Assembly (NCBI GenBank): GCA_025531455.1
Contig: JAMYHL010000060.1
Coordinates: forward strand, 124,001-188,000
Direction of reading: 5' to 3'
Source of the DNA: Apiotrichum sp. Y4204
Lineage: Eukaryota; Basidiomycota; Tremellomycetes; Trichosporonales; Trichosporonaceae
DNA length: 64,000 bases
Shown in pieces: positions 38,501 to 50,166 of this stretch. The translations under genes and the position numbers were made by a program. Every line of letters begins with the position of its first letter. Positions within the stretch are counted from its first letter, which is position 1. The notes below the pieces were generated by a model. The model saw only the letters and a list, made by a program, of their open reading frames with translations. It had not been told where the DNA came from and did not search any database.

Positions 38501-39608
38501 GGAGGATCGCTGCATGAGAGCGGACTAAGATTCAAGAAGAACGTAATACCTGAAAATGTGTGCGAGAACGGTGCACCAAGAAACGCCACCTGAATCTTTG
38601 CGGATCGGGGGTTGGCGTTGCCTCGCAGCCAGATGCACGAGGGTGTTGCCGAGCGCGGACAGACAGAACTCTACAAGGACGTGACCGGACGCCCCGACGC
38701 GCCCAGAGCAGCGGAGTAGTGGAGAGGGGCATGGAAACGCAGCCGCGGTAATGGCTTGCCGTGTCGGAGTTCCCACGCAGCGCGAAGCTAGTATTTTGGA
38801 AGCATCACATCTGTGGTACCCAAACACTAATAATAAAGTAGTGTCGACGTGCAGCTAGCGCAATTGCCATGCCCGCCACACGAATGGCCTGGAGAAGGTT
38901 AGCTGCGATTCTGTGGGTAATGTGGGTGTGTGCATAGCTGGCGCCGTAGAGCTCTGGAGCTTCGCATCCGACAGCATGCCTCGTGTTTCTGGCAGAATTA
39001 GCACAACCCATGAGGGCATGAATGCAACAAGATGTTGCGATCAGCATCTGAGAGGGCTCAGGAGAGAGGACGTGCAGCCGCCACCTGGCCGCACGGCCGC
39101 GCACGGCTAACCACACCGCCCCGTGGACGCCACACAGCCGCCACTCTGAGCAGCCACTGACGCGCCCGACACAGTGAAATGAATACAAGAATTAAGCCTT
39201 GCAACGCGACTTGGCTCCAAATTTCTAAACCAGGGCGCCTGTGCACATGACATTGCCACGCCCCGAAGCTCGAAAGGCCGAAGGTTTGTGGTTTGCGGAT
39301 ACATCTGCACAGTAACATGTCGCAAAAGTCGCGGGCAATGCCATGCTGACCCCAGCTTGCACCCTCTTCTGCAGCAGATGAGATTAAAATAGAAGTTGTA
39401 TTAGGATGTGACAATACATATACGATGCGCGTGTGTCTTAATGCGAGGTCTCAGAGAGATAATGCTATCAATGTCCATGGGACTGGCGGTGCCAGACCAG
39501 CCTTGTACGCGTGGGAAGCTAATCATGAATGGCAGACTAACCATGCGTCCCACGACTGTGCGGGGGAGATCAGTAACTGATGATGAGGAATAAGTTTTGT
39601 TGTTGGGC
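35521..39608. other. Gene-poor stretch, left part of the island
   Basis: 4.1 kb with no gene I can defend. Open frames are short, differ in codon use from the neighbouring genes, and lack donor/acceptor pairs in phase. A minus-strand segment near 38530-38820 contains one ankyrin-like phrase but no repeat array. No transposase, reverse transcriptase or integrase motif was seen on either strand. Confidence 0.5.
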
Positions 39609-40732
39609 TTAGACCTGAACCGTGTTGGAGCTGGTCTGGAGCATACGCTCGATGCGGTCAAGGCGGGAGCGGAGGTCCTGGTGGTGCTCGTAGGTTACGC
39701 CATCGCCGTCGCAGTCGGGGCCAAGGTTAGTCTCGTACTGAAGGAACTTGAGGATCTTGTAGACGACGACAGCGAGGACGGCACCACAGAGAGGAGCGAT
39801 CCAGTAGATCCAGTGGTAGTGCTGGAAGGTCTGAGAGCGTTAGCATTGCATGCCATGTGCCCTTGAAATATCGATGACTCACAGTGTTAACGACGCAGGG
39901 GGCAAAGGCACGGGCGGGGTTGAGAGCGCCACCAGTGTAGTAGACGGAGAAGAGCTCGCAGACGAAAAGGGAAAGTCCGATGCCGAGAGGAGCCATGAAG
40001 GTACCACGGTTCTTCTCGACGGCGAGCATGAGGATGGTGAAGACAAGGACCGCGGTCATGAAGAACTCAATGAAGAAGCCCTGGGCAACGTTGGCACCGC
40101 CACCAAGGGTAGCCATGGCAAGGAGAGGACCAGGAGTGACAGCCGTGGCAATACCAGCGCCAGCCAGGGCACCAGCAATCTGGGTGAGGAAGAGCAGAAT
40201 GCCACGGAGCGGGCTAATGCCACCAATGATCACGAAAGCGAGAGTGACAGCCGGGTTGAAGAGACCACCAGAGACGCGGAAGAAGCAGTAGACGGAGACG
40301 GTGAGCGAGATACCAAAGGCGAAGGCAATGTAAAGTCTGGTGATGTCAGCATACGTTGCATGAGGGACGTCATAGCAGGACCCACCCATTGGAAGAGTCA
40401 AAAATGGAAGCGTGGTTGACGATGCGGCCAGTGACGGAGCTAGCGTCCTGGAGAGCGACGCTGTGTCGGTTAGTGCCGTAATCTTCATGCTCGGCAAGGC
40501 GAAAACCTACCTGGTGCCACCGCACGACAGCATGATGAACATGGCAGTGCCAAAGAACTCGCCGAGGATAGCGATAGCATCTGAACAGACGTTAGCACTG
40601 AGCTCGAACATGAGACATGACCCCAGACTTACGGTTCTTAGCAGCAAGGGAGCCAACGGCCGGGGTAGGCTTGGACTTCTCCGAGTGGCCGTTGACGTCG
40701 TCGGCGTGGGATGGGAGGACGTTGCCGGACAT
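39609..40732 (-). CDS. AQY1: Aquaporin, orthodox water-channel type
   Basis: Plasma-membrane MIP-family water channel. Exons in transcript order: 40633-40732, 40511-40580, 40386-40460, 39883-40336, 39609-39830; 306 residues, with five phase-consistent exons. Six hydrophobic helices and the two pore motifs are intact: GGLFNPAVTLAF (NPA at 109-111) and GGALNPARAFAP (NPA at 221-223, with the selectivity-filter Arg224). The residue after NPAR is Ala, not the Asp typical of glycerol facilitators, so water rather than glycerol transport is inferred. N- and C-terminal tails are short and charged. The 70-75 base exons 2 and 3 encode the first helix and first loop. It is the only gene seen in the gene-poor island, with a TATA box 104 bases upstream. 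The symbol is by class. Confidence 0.93.
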
Positions 40733-40835
40733 TGTCGTAATCTTCGTAGATGACAAGACCTGGAATCTGGGGGGTTGTTGACGTCGCTATGAGGAGGGGA
40801 CGGGGTGTGCTAGAAGTTGAGATCAAGTCTTCGTC

Positions 40836-40843
40836 CTTATATA
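40836..40843 (-). promoter_or_regulatory. TATA box of aquaporin gene
   Basis: TATATAAG on the minus strand, 104 bases upstream of the aquaporin ATG at 40732. Confidence 0.6.
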
Positions 40844-43008
40844 CGGAATGCTTCAGGCTACAGCGCGGTCTACAGTACGTGTCTCGTCCAATCCTTGTCA
40901 TGCTGGGTAGCTGGGTCAACCCAGGCCCGAGGCCAGAAGCCAGATGCCGAGAGACAACGAGAGAGAGACGAGAGGACCCGAGGTATGTTTGTTCTCCTTT
41001 GCTCTTCCTCCTTGGCAACTGATCCGCGCGCCCGCCTCAACTCCCCAAGCTCTCCTACGCCACAAAGGCTAATCTTCCTCCGACGAGGAAAAAAAAAATC
41101 CATAAAGTGGTAAAATTGGGAGGGAGTTAGTATCGCTGGGCCTCCAGCCTGCGGCCCACGGAGAGTAAAGGGGGCGAACGAAGCGAGGGACGGCAGAGGA
41201 GGACACAAGATGGAAGATGTGGTGGTCGGTCAGTGCCCTTGGCATGAGAGCTGCAGGGCACAGAGTGTCCTTGTTTCAGCCCTTTGGCTGCTACGCAGAT
41301 GGCCAGAGCAAGCCCACAGGCTCACAGGATCACAGGATTGTGGAGAGGACGATCACATCGCGGAAGGGCCGTGGGCGTGAGAGGTTTGCGGCGGGTGTGT
41401 GCACAGGGAGGAGGGCGGGATGATCCGGCTCGACAAGCGACAAGCTCCTGGAATTCTGCGCAACAGTGTACAGGACGAGAGAGGGGTGCAGGGCGCGGAC
41501 TAACCGCCTGCCATCAGGTGGTCATTGTATAGTAGGATTGGAGCGAATTCTAGGTCGTAACAACAACGGCGGCTTATGGCAGCGGCCCACTCCACGACCG
41601 AAAGGTAGGTAGGAGAACGCTGAGCAAAAAGGTAGTCGGAAACAAAAAAAGAATGGAAAAGGTAGGCAAAATAGCTGGATCAGTTGCAGAGCATGACGAG
41701 GGGGGGGCGAGATCACATGTGCCTAGCGCGAATCTGAGTCGTCTGATGTCCCTGATTCCCTTATTACAAGGAAGCACGACTGGACTAAGACCGAGCGCTT
41801 GCGCCCTCGGAGCATTTTGGGCGTTCGGCGGCGCTCCAACTTGTCTTCCTCCGTTGTCCCACCCACACAGTTGGCTTCGTTTTGTTCTGCTCTTCTGCCT
41901 GCCTGCCGCCAACCCACCACTGCTCTGCAAATATGCCATTCATCTGCTCTTGCGCTCTTGAGCCGTTGTGAACTATCATTTGAGAATCGCCCCCTCCCCC
42001 TGCACGGTCGCCAATTATGCAGGGGCAAGAGTGTCTAAGCGCTTGTTTAGCTTTTTTCAACATGAGATTGCCTGCTAGCCTGTTGTGCGAGTGGCATCAT
42101 TTCGAGTATCAGCAGCGATCACACTGATCAGGGGCTCCTCCTGACTTGATCATTCCATTGTGCTTGAGGTGCTGCCCTGCGTCGCCGAGTATTTGTTTCT
42201 TGATCTATTACTACCATGTTTCTCCCTCATGTCTTGTATTCGAGCTCGTCTGTCGTTGTGGCTCGCTAACTGCCCTGAGTGCTAAGGGCAGAAGACTCAA
42301 GAAAGAACGCCGGAGGGTCATTGCCCAGAAGCCCAAAGGACTTTTCTTACCCCTGAGCCTACGATTTGCATACCGACCGTCCCACACCCCCTTCGAAACC
42401 TGTCTCCGCCACGGCCGGTTGCCCTCCGCCCACTTGTATCATTTCACACCAAGCAACCGTCACGGCTCCGGCAACATGCGACAGCGCGACGCGGCCAACG
42501 CTCACAATGAGACATTCTGCGTTCAACTAATGGCAAAGACTGCAAGTAGTAGCTACAGTAGGGGCCTTTGCTGACGACGACCACATTCATGTGAAGGCAG
42601 TTTGAAGCTGCTAGTCTACTTTGAATCAATGGTTAGTGAGCGTGCCGATCGAGCCGAGCGATCTTCATTCAAGCCACACTCATGATTCGCATACCGCCCA
42701 TCGGTGGCAGGGCCTCTAGATCGTCGGACTAGCCGGACTAGCCGGACCTAGCTCCCGGCTAGCGTTATCGTTGAGAGTGGACTTAACAAGTGAGTTTGTA
42801 TCAGTTGTCAGCGCGCGGGCGCGCGGCGGTGCAGCTGGTGCAGAGCATTCGCAGTCTTGGGCTGCGTATTGCTGCTATAAACGATCCATATTTGGAGGTA
42901 GCCCACGGTGGCTTGTACACGCTTTCATTGAGCTATGGGCTGCGAGAAGTAGGAGAATGAGCTTTATCGGGCCTGCCAGTAGTGATCAGCGGACGGATCA
43001 TCGCATAG

Positions 43009-43033
43009 CGCTCCATAGCGCTCCATGATATGG
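43009..43033. repeat. Tandem duplication of a 12-base unit
   Basis: The unit CATAGCGCTCCA is repeated directly, followed by several ATGG/CCAT palindromic fragments. Confidence 0.5.
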
Positions 43034-43270
43034 CCATGATCCATGAGGCCATGATCTCGTTGCACCGTCATGCTGTTACTCCGGAAGATACACAGGAATG
43101 GATTCCATTCAGGAACACCGAGTGCCAGGATCGCATCGATCGCAGGATCGCTGGCGGCCGATAATCACTCAAAGGATCAAAGGGTTGAGGGAGGCACTGT
43201 TTCTTTGTCCTGCTCTCGGTCGCAAAGACTTTGGATAGCCCACCTGTACAGACAGAACTTCCCTCACTCC

Positions 43271-43310
43271 CCTTGCGGCCTTGTGGCCTTGTGGCCTTGT
43301 GGGCTTGTGG
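43271..43310 (+). repeat. 8-bp minisatellite (CCTTGTGG), five units
   Basis: Five head-to-tail units: CCTTGCGG, three perfect CCTTGTGG and GCTTGTGG. It is the clearest tandem array in the island. Confidence 0.85.
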
Positions 43311-44837
43311 CGTCTCCCTGACGTTGTGCCGGACCCCGGCAACTCCGGCTTGTCCGCCGTTGACGCGTTTGACCCTGTGCCCGACGTGCTCATTACATGT
43401 TCAATTCATGCCGATTCCCATTATCCCCACCGCGCAGCTCGTCGGTTTCTTGGACAATTGGACCACCAAGGCAAGGATATTTTGTCGTGTTCGCTGATCG
43501 ACGAGATCGCTCGCCGATGAACTCAGCCGCCACTGACTACTTTCCCAGCCACAAGTGTACTGGTGTCTGACAATGGGGTACATGGTCTCACCTGCTTGAT
43601 CATGGCCGTTCGGCCGCTCTTCACGGCCCCGCACTCACCCCCTCAGCCTGGCTGCCTGGCTGCTTGGCAATGTTGTGAATTGTGAGGCTGGGCGGCGACT
43701 GTACCTGCAGTTCCTGGCAATGACGTTAGGTGGACGCTTCCGAGCCCCTGGAGTCTATTTAGGTACAGTACAAACATGATTCGGGGGATGACGATCAACA
43801 TCCAAATTTCTCCGGTAGTACGGGACAGCCAGGTCTGGACAACAGCAAAGCAAAGGAGTGCTTTGAAAAATATATGTACAAAACTTGATAGATACAATAA
43901 ATAGATCAATTACAAACAAGGCAACCGACCCCCTTTCCCATCTCCCTTCGCTTCTGGGATCGACAGATACATCATTAACCCCTGTGGCCCTGTGCTTTTG
44001 TCACTCAACGACCACACGTTGCTTCGCGCAGATCACACAAGCCGCACCACATATACCACATCCCTTTAACTGTCTTGCCCCTTATCTCCGCCATCTCCAT
44101 ACCGCGCTAAGCTTGGGAAACATCGTTCTAAGGTCCAGAGCTGGAAAAAGATAGTACAGGGGATCATGCTGATCCGCTGGGCGCGGTGACGGTATGTGCC
44201 GCCTGTTCGGCTGTGCCAGCTGTGTTGCCAGCTGTGTTGTCGCCCTCAGAATCGCCGCAGCTTTCCGTTCGGGGTCCACTCCGCCCCGGTTTCGCGGGTT
44301 TCGAATTCGTGAACACAATGTCTTGTCCGGATCCTCAAGGAACAAAGCGCCATCGCGCAGCGTGTCCTGGTGGCGCTTGTGGCGCGTGGCGTCCGTCGCG
44401 TGCTGCTGTGGCCGTTGTGGCGCTCGCAACGGCAGGGCATGCCATCTTAGCTTAGGGCGCTGGGGCTCTTGTCGGATTGCCGGTGCGCGGATCACGTTGG
44501 GGGAATCAGTGATCAAAGACGAGTCGCGGGCGTCGGCCGGCGCCCGAAGTCCGACGAGTACGACCTCCCACAGTTCGGGATTTTGGGCCGCGGGCCGCTA
44601 GTACTGTCACCTGGACGGATCATGGGATTTGAAGTCCTGAAGATCAGATCTGGCAAAAGTTGCAGTGGCGAGGTGACTGAGTGGGCAGGTTAGGTGCTGT
44701 TTTACTCACGATCGGCACCCCTCTCGGAGCTTGAATACTGCCGAGGACCAAAACAACCTTGTTTAGCAGCATTCCGATCGCGTCGAGCAGATCGTTGATT
44801 GATTGGCGACGTTCCCTCGCACTGACCCTCTTTTGTT

Positions 44838-44864
44838 AACCCTAACCATCCCTAATTCCCTAAC
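44838..44864. repeat. Short CCCTAA-like (telomere-like) run
   Basis: AACCCTAACC, ATCCCTAATT and CCCTAAC follow each other with spacing 10-11. It looks like a degenerate interstitial telomeric sequence, but is too short to be sure. Confidence 0.3.
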
Positions 44865-46748
44865 AGTCTCCTGTGTTGGCCTGTTCGTTAGTTGCTCCGT
44901 TGCATCCCAGCCGCATCCCACGCGCGCCCACGCACGGCTTCACACACTTTGATGCGCCGGGCTTCCTATGCCGGCCACTCAGCACCGGCGTTGCCGGCGG
45001 AGGCCGCACGATCGCGCACGAGCACTCGACCCTGTCACATGGTGGGGACGCACGGGCCGTGCAGGGTGCGATCGGTGCGAGCTTCCGACTGTGGCACTGT
45101 GGTCCTACCGGTCTTGGAGCCTCGCGCCTCGAGTATCGCGCGAGGTGACCGCGTGCAGAGGCTTCATGGGCTCTGCGTTACTGTGTTTGCACTCCGTCTC
45201 ACCCACGGCCACGATCAAGAGATTCTGATGTTTATGACCTTTCAGCCTTCAGAAGTGAGAACCAACATTCTGCGTCCCACGTTCGAGGCTAGGACGCACA
45301 GATATTCAAGATCACGGCCATGTGAGAGCCTCAGCGTCAGATCCCTGGTGCGGGGAATCGCGTTCCCTGGTATCGCAGGTTTCCTAGTTGGCTCACGGCC
45401 TCACGGCCAATTATGGAGCACCGGCAACAGCTCACGGACTACAGAAGCGTATACCAGCTCTGTCAGAATGCTCGGCTAATGCGCAATCTGGCCCGGTGAG
45501 AACACCTCCCACTCTGAATATGTTCTCGCACTCCATCGCCAACCAATGGTAGAATAACGGACACGGAACTCCTATTGACGTCTAGCGCTTGAGCGGCATG
45601 GGCACCCCACCCAGAGCATCCCGTGTCTTGCGCGTCTTCTTGTCCCCCGATGATAAAGTCTATTGTTCTTCTCTGTTCCGGTTTCGGACATGAGGAGGCT
45701 GCAATTTATCTCGGCCTATCAGTACGGCAGCGTGATTCGCGACTGCCATGAGATGAAACGTCAAGCACTCGTAGAATATTGGGGTACGCGATCCGTTTCC
45801 TCATCTGAGTTCATGGAACACAGGCGAAGACAATTCAGACGGAGAAGGAAGACACATCTGAATAGCCTCACAATGAGCTTCCCCTCTGTACCACTGTAGT
45901 CTTAGACAGGGAATGTCGTTTCCTCAAATACCACGAGCAATATCGCCCACAGTCGTACCGAGAACGGGGAATGCGTGGAGGGGAATTAGTAGGACCTTCC
46001 GAGGCACAAGAACACCCCACCAACCGAGAAGCTGTTGTGGCAGTCCGGGGTCGGAGCAAAGGTACTTCTATGTTGGGTTCCAGACCTCGATAATACTAGC
46101 CATCCTTCTCGGTAGGAGTCGCATTCCCATATGTTCCAAGAAGTTCTGTAGTGGAACTCCCCTCCATGGCCAGGCTCCAGCAGATTCAGCAGGTCCGCGA
46201 ACTACCATCCCATTCCCAGTCAGAGCGTCAATGCTTCCAACTCCATTCTCAGTCAGTTACCCGTTTCCTCTCAAGATAATAATACGAAGACAATCCGCAT
46301 CGAACATGCGCGCGTTCTAGTGCGCGTCCGCGGAAGACCCCAAAAGTAGGATTGTGATAACGGACTTTCGGCTGCCTGTGCTCAGATGCCATCGGCCCGT
46401 ACGGAGCGCGCAACACGGACTCCTCACGCCGTCATGCGGTCCGGAACGATTCTGAAGGCTTAACAGTGGCGCGCCTGCAGTCTTCCCGGTATGCACGGGC
46501 TGCCATACCTGCCTGTGTTATTGCTGCAGGCAGAATGGGCAGAAGGGCCATGGCGGCGAGGGCTGTGCGGAGTGCAGGGTTCCGCGCTTGAGGTCCATGC
46601 CATAGTGGCTTGGCGGCTTGGACCCGGTCTGCGGGCACCGTTCATGGCCTGTGCATACGCACAGACCAGGCCAGGCCACAGGACGTTGTTGCTGTCCAAG
46701 CGCGTGCACGACTTTCGGGGCTCAAAGAGACCTTAGGGACCTAGGAAT

Positions 46749-46781
46749 CATGGGCCACGGGGAGGATTATTAGTGGCCAAC
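46749..46781 (+). repeat. Short dispersed repeat, copy B
   Basis: Second copy of the segment at 34339-34371, same orientation, sharing CATGG at the left and ATTAGTGGCCAAC at the right; the middle differs by substitutions and one indel. The core TTAGTGGC appears once more, on the minus strand, near 52475. Confidence 0.4.
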
Positions 46782-47534
46782 GTCCATAGTCGCCCGCGCC
46801 GGTTGAGTACATAGGGGATTTATGGGGTCAGCGCTACCGGTGGTAAGCACTAGAAATGTACAGCCGGTAGGTCAGTGGACCAGTGGCCAACGGAAGCTGG
46901 CGTGGATCATGGGTTCAGAGTCATCTCCGGTCTAGAAGCCAGAACGTCAGTTAGCCTGCCACCCCACGAGGCCTTGAGATTTCCGGACCCACGTTTGGCT
47001 GCTGACCTGTGCCATTCTAGCATGGGCCCGAAGAGCTTCTGTACGATCTGGACACCGTTTGCGGTCCCGGGGAACTGAGAGGTCACCTGCCATCGGCTCT
47101 CCGAGTGAAAATAGTTAAACTGTGCGGCCTGCCCAAGCGGGAGTGATCATGCGTAATGTGGTTAACGCGCTCGACATGCTCGACACATCTGCTCTATACC
47201 TCACGTGCAGTGCAGAGGTCACATTCCCACATTAGTACAGGCACGGTCGTCGGCGCGTCGGCCTTCCACCCCGCGACACGCGCTACAGCACATGGCATGG
47301 CGGATTGCTGGCAATTGCTGGTGCTGGTCCAGATCGATCGGAGTGGCGATAGCTGGGCTTTCTACGGTATGTGACATCGGATCAAGGCGAGTCTGATCAG
47401 TTGACCACCAACTACCTCATGCCGAACCGGGGACAGTGTCACGCGCCGTCGACGACGGCCGTTGAGCTCCGTTCAGCGAAGTACATTGAACAATCTAGCA
47501 TAGACCTTCTGTCGTCCGCCGTGTTAGAGCAGAT

Positions 47535-47541
47535 TATATAA
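47535..47541 (+). promoter_or_regulatory. TATA box of the small hypothetical gene
   Basis: TATATAA 105 bases before the ATG at 47640, followed by an AC-rich leader with CATC/CAACC motifs like those before other starts in this window. Confidence 0.5.
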
Positions 47542-47639
47542 CGGGTACCAAGTCGTTTTGTTGCAGCTGATCTAACTGATTCCCAACATCTCATCTTCCC
47601 ACGAACCACATAACTCAACCAACGCACAAACCATCTATC

Positions 47640-48050
47640 ATGGACTTCTACGCCAACCAACACGGTCTTGAAACGCCCGATGCGCTTCCCGAGAGCGTAG
47701 AGCGCATGCGCAATGACTCGGACCGCACCCAGTCGCTTCTCCGTAAGCAGACCCAAGTGGCGATAAGCAACCGCAAGCTACTAACCACGGGTACCCCATC
47801 CTGTCTCATCTTATTATCGTGACATTACCACTACTCCGATCGCTCTACAATGTTCGCTTACCATCGTTGCGCTCTAATATCTGCTCGTCGACCCTTTGGC
47901 CTTGCTCTTAACTCATATGGTCACCCTGCAGGCGAGGCGACGACACGGTTCGACGAGACCACAACGATGATGCACGACGACCACAAGAATGACGACTCGC
48001 ACCGCCGCAGGAGCTTCACCGACCACGAGGCCGCCATCATCAGCGGTTAG
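47640..48050 (+). CDS. Small hydrophilic hypothetical protein (73 residues)
   Basis: Not recognised. Two exons, 47640-47742 and 47932-48050, joined across a 189-base intron (donor GTAAGC, branch-like CTTAACTC, acceptor CTGCAG); the junction makes an Arg codon and keeps frame to the TAG. The product has no signal peptide, no hydrophobic segment and no cysteine. It is rich in Asp, Glu, His, Arg and Thr, with a His/Asp patch HDDHKNDDSHRRR near residue 50. The composition recalls small stress-induced hydrophilins, but no motif proves it. A TATA box upstream and a leader with the local start context support a real, probably inducible gene. Confidence 0.6.
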
Positions 48051-48579
48051 GGTGTCGTGTTCGCAAGGGAGAGTGATGGTCAACTCGGACTGTCACTCGC
48101 GGTTCCAATGCGTTCCGTGCACCAGCCGATCCTTGGTCCTTGAAGTACTCGTTATCGAATCCGAAGTTCAATAGTCATTCCAAGTCCGACAGCGACAGAA
48201 GTTGTGTCCTGTGTACCGAAGAATGTCAGCGAAAGGTAGTCGACTCCACTCCGAGAAGAAGACCAGTAAAGCATGATCAATCTCCACATATCTGAAGTCA
48301 ACCCCGAATCCACATAGCATGTATGCATCAAGACAGAAAGCGAAGTGAAACCTTTATTCTCGGAAGCTGCAGGACTGGAAGTAAAATCAGTACTCTCTCA
48401 CCATTGGTTGGGCTGCTTAGAAGTTACAGCTCGTCCGCAACATCTGTATTTGCGTTGCCGTTTGCCGCCCTCGATAGTCACTTCTGTACTCGCATGTGCT
48501 GCACCTCAACTTAATGGCCTGAAAAGTAACTACATACATCAAATCGTTGCCGCACGGGTCATGATCAGCTCCTCTCCTC
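48051..48579. other. Spacer between convergent genes
   Basis: 3' ends of the small hypothetical gene and the LENG1-like gene face each other. Nothing else seen. Confidence 0.5.
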
Positions 48580-49656
48580 CTATCTCCGCCCGGAACGACT
48601 TCGGTCCCATGTATCAGCGTTGTATCGATGACCAGCTGCGTCCTTCTGACGCTCAAACTCGTCAGTCCACGTTCGTTCCGGCGTATCCCATCCGGGTCGT
48701 CCCTGGACTGAAGTGCCTTTCTTCTTCGCAAGAAGCGCGAGTGCGCGTTCACGTTCACTCTGCTGTCCTCCAGCTCGAGGTGGCCTCTTGGGCGGAGCAC
48801 GCTGGGATGCGAGGCTCTTGTGAATATCCGTCAACGGGTCGTTGCGATCTTTGGCCCGCACATCTCTTCGTCTATTATGTCAGTACATCATCCCTGAGAA
48901 TGCTTTTCAAGTGATTTCACGTACCGATCCCGTGCGCGTCGATACTCGGCATCATCCCCTCCCTCGGTGTCCTCCACTCGGCGCAGATCACGGTTCGTGT
49001 ACCACGGCTTGGTTTCGCGGTCCGGCCTGGAGAGATACATGGTAAACTTGTCAGCTTCCTGCTCTGCCTTGCGTTTCGCGAGCTCCTCTGGAGTCGGAGG
49101 TGCAGGAGCAGCGGGAGCCTTTCCCTGCCCAGTCAATACTCATATACCTGAAAACACCTACGCTCTCAAGGTCCGCCCAGAAGTTGACATGTCCACCGGT
49201 CTCGAACTTGATCTTTCGGTCCGGACCACGATCACGATCACGATCGCGATGCTCTCTCCGCTTTTCACCTTTCTTCGTTTCTGAAGGAAAGTCAAAATCC
49301 AGCCGCTCTCGCTGTCGCCGTTCTTTAGCTCGCTCCCGAAAATTGCCGTCCTCGTGTGATGGTGAAGCGGGTCCATACTCGCCTCCTGCTCCCGGAGAGC
49401 CCGCTCGGCGACGAAGTAGTGTTAACCGTGCCTCAGATTCCTAGTCGTTAGCATCATTGTAACTGAGGTTATCAACTTACAGCATCGATAGCGCGCTGCT
49501 CAAGCAGTAGTTCCTCAGCACGCGCCTTGGCCTCGTCCTCCCGTACACGCTGTTTGTTTTTCTCGTTGTACGGGTGATAGGACTTGTGACTGTCGTAAGC
49601 ATAAAGCTTCAGATCCCATTAAAGGTAGCTCACTGTAGAATCTGTAACCGCGGCAT
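48580..49656 (-). CDS. LENG1-like protein with N-terminal CIR_N domain
   Basis: Nuclear protein of a conserved eukaryotic family. Exons in transcript order: 49634-49656, 49481-49589, 49162-49440, 48925-49124, 48580-48871; 300 residues. The N-terminus after splicing reads MPRLQILHHKSYHPYNEKNK, then an Arg/Glu helix (RVREDEAKARAEE), the pattern of the CIR_N domain that opens LENG1 and CIR proteins. The middle has arginine-rich DRDRDRGPDR (RD-type, splicing-factor-like). The C-terminus ends DAAGHRYNADTWDRSR, like the RRYN motif near the end of LENG1. The first coding exon is 23 bases. Members are associated with spliceosomes in proteomics, but no catalytic activity is known. The family assignment follows from the layout and motifs I recall. 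Confidence 0.82.
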
Positions 49657-50166
49657 CGTGGAGGAGAAAACGAACTGGGTATGTGACAGCTTTCAATGAG
49701 GACAGGCCTCGTCGCACTGGTCGTTGTGATCGTTCCAAGCTTCCAAGAGGTGGAGGCTTGTGGCCAGTGTTGGTCAGTTGGGTGGCGAAACCCGAGTGCG
49801 GAGAACGAGGTCCACTCCGTGAGAGAGCAATCACGCTCATTTGAAGTATACGTGTATTTTCTCTGGCTGACCGGCTGACATGTTGATAATGGTGGGCAGG
49901 TGTGTAGTGGAGGCGGGGCCCCTTCATTTGCCAAATACTCCCGTCGACGCTGACGTCTGTGGTTGTATCACGTACGCGGGCGCGTCGCTGGTCTGTGGCT
50001 GTCGTCACTGCTTGTGGAGAGGAGATGTTTTGTCAAGAGCATCATCTCTCTCTCTCCCCCTCTCGACATTGACTGGTTTGTGATAAGAGCAACAACAGCA
50101 GCGAGCGACTACAATTATAAGTACTACGGAACCGCGCAGACTTTACCTCAGGCTTATCCTTTCACA
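49657..50166. promoter_or_regulatory. Bidirectional promoter between LENG1-like gene and NPL4
   Basis: 510 bases between divergent start codons. A TC-rich tract near 50,045-50,075 precedes the NPL4 start. No particular site identified. Confidence 0.5.

Larger units (their letters stand above)
40733..47639. other. Gene-poor stretch, right part of the island
   Basis: 6.9 kb without a gene I can defend, except the promoter of the aquaporin at its left edge and the promoter of the small protein gene at its right edge. Holds the short repeats listed separately. A possible decayed minus-strand frame at about 45,700-46,310 has two or more internal stops. The base composition is less GC-rich than the flanking genes by eye. 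Confidence 0.5.

Noticed and set aside
38525..38827. Minus-strand frame with an ankyrin-like phrase (NTLVHLAARQ)
   Set aside because: A single half-repeat, no helix partner or array, and no phase-consistent exons. A chance match is more likely than an ankyrin pseudogene.
44082..44516. 144-codon minus-strand frame
   Set aside because: Arg/Pro/Gln-rich, overlaps GTGGCG-type repetitive DNA, and has no splice or domain support.
45700..46320. Candidate decayed coding region on either strand
   Set aside because: The plus-strand 135-codon frame has no motif. The minus strand has longer protein-like pieces broken by stops but matches no family I know.
46861..46930. tRNA-like stretch (GGTAGGTCAGTGG ... 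GGGTTCAGAGTC)
   Set aside because: The A- and B-box-like words do not fit a cloverleaf. No acceptor stem or anticodon arm can be paired by eye.
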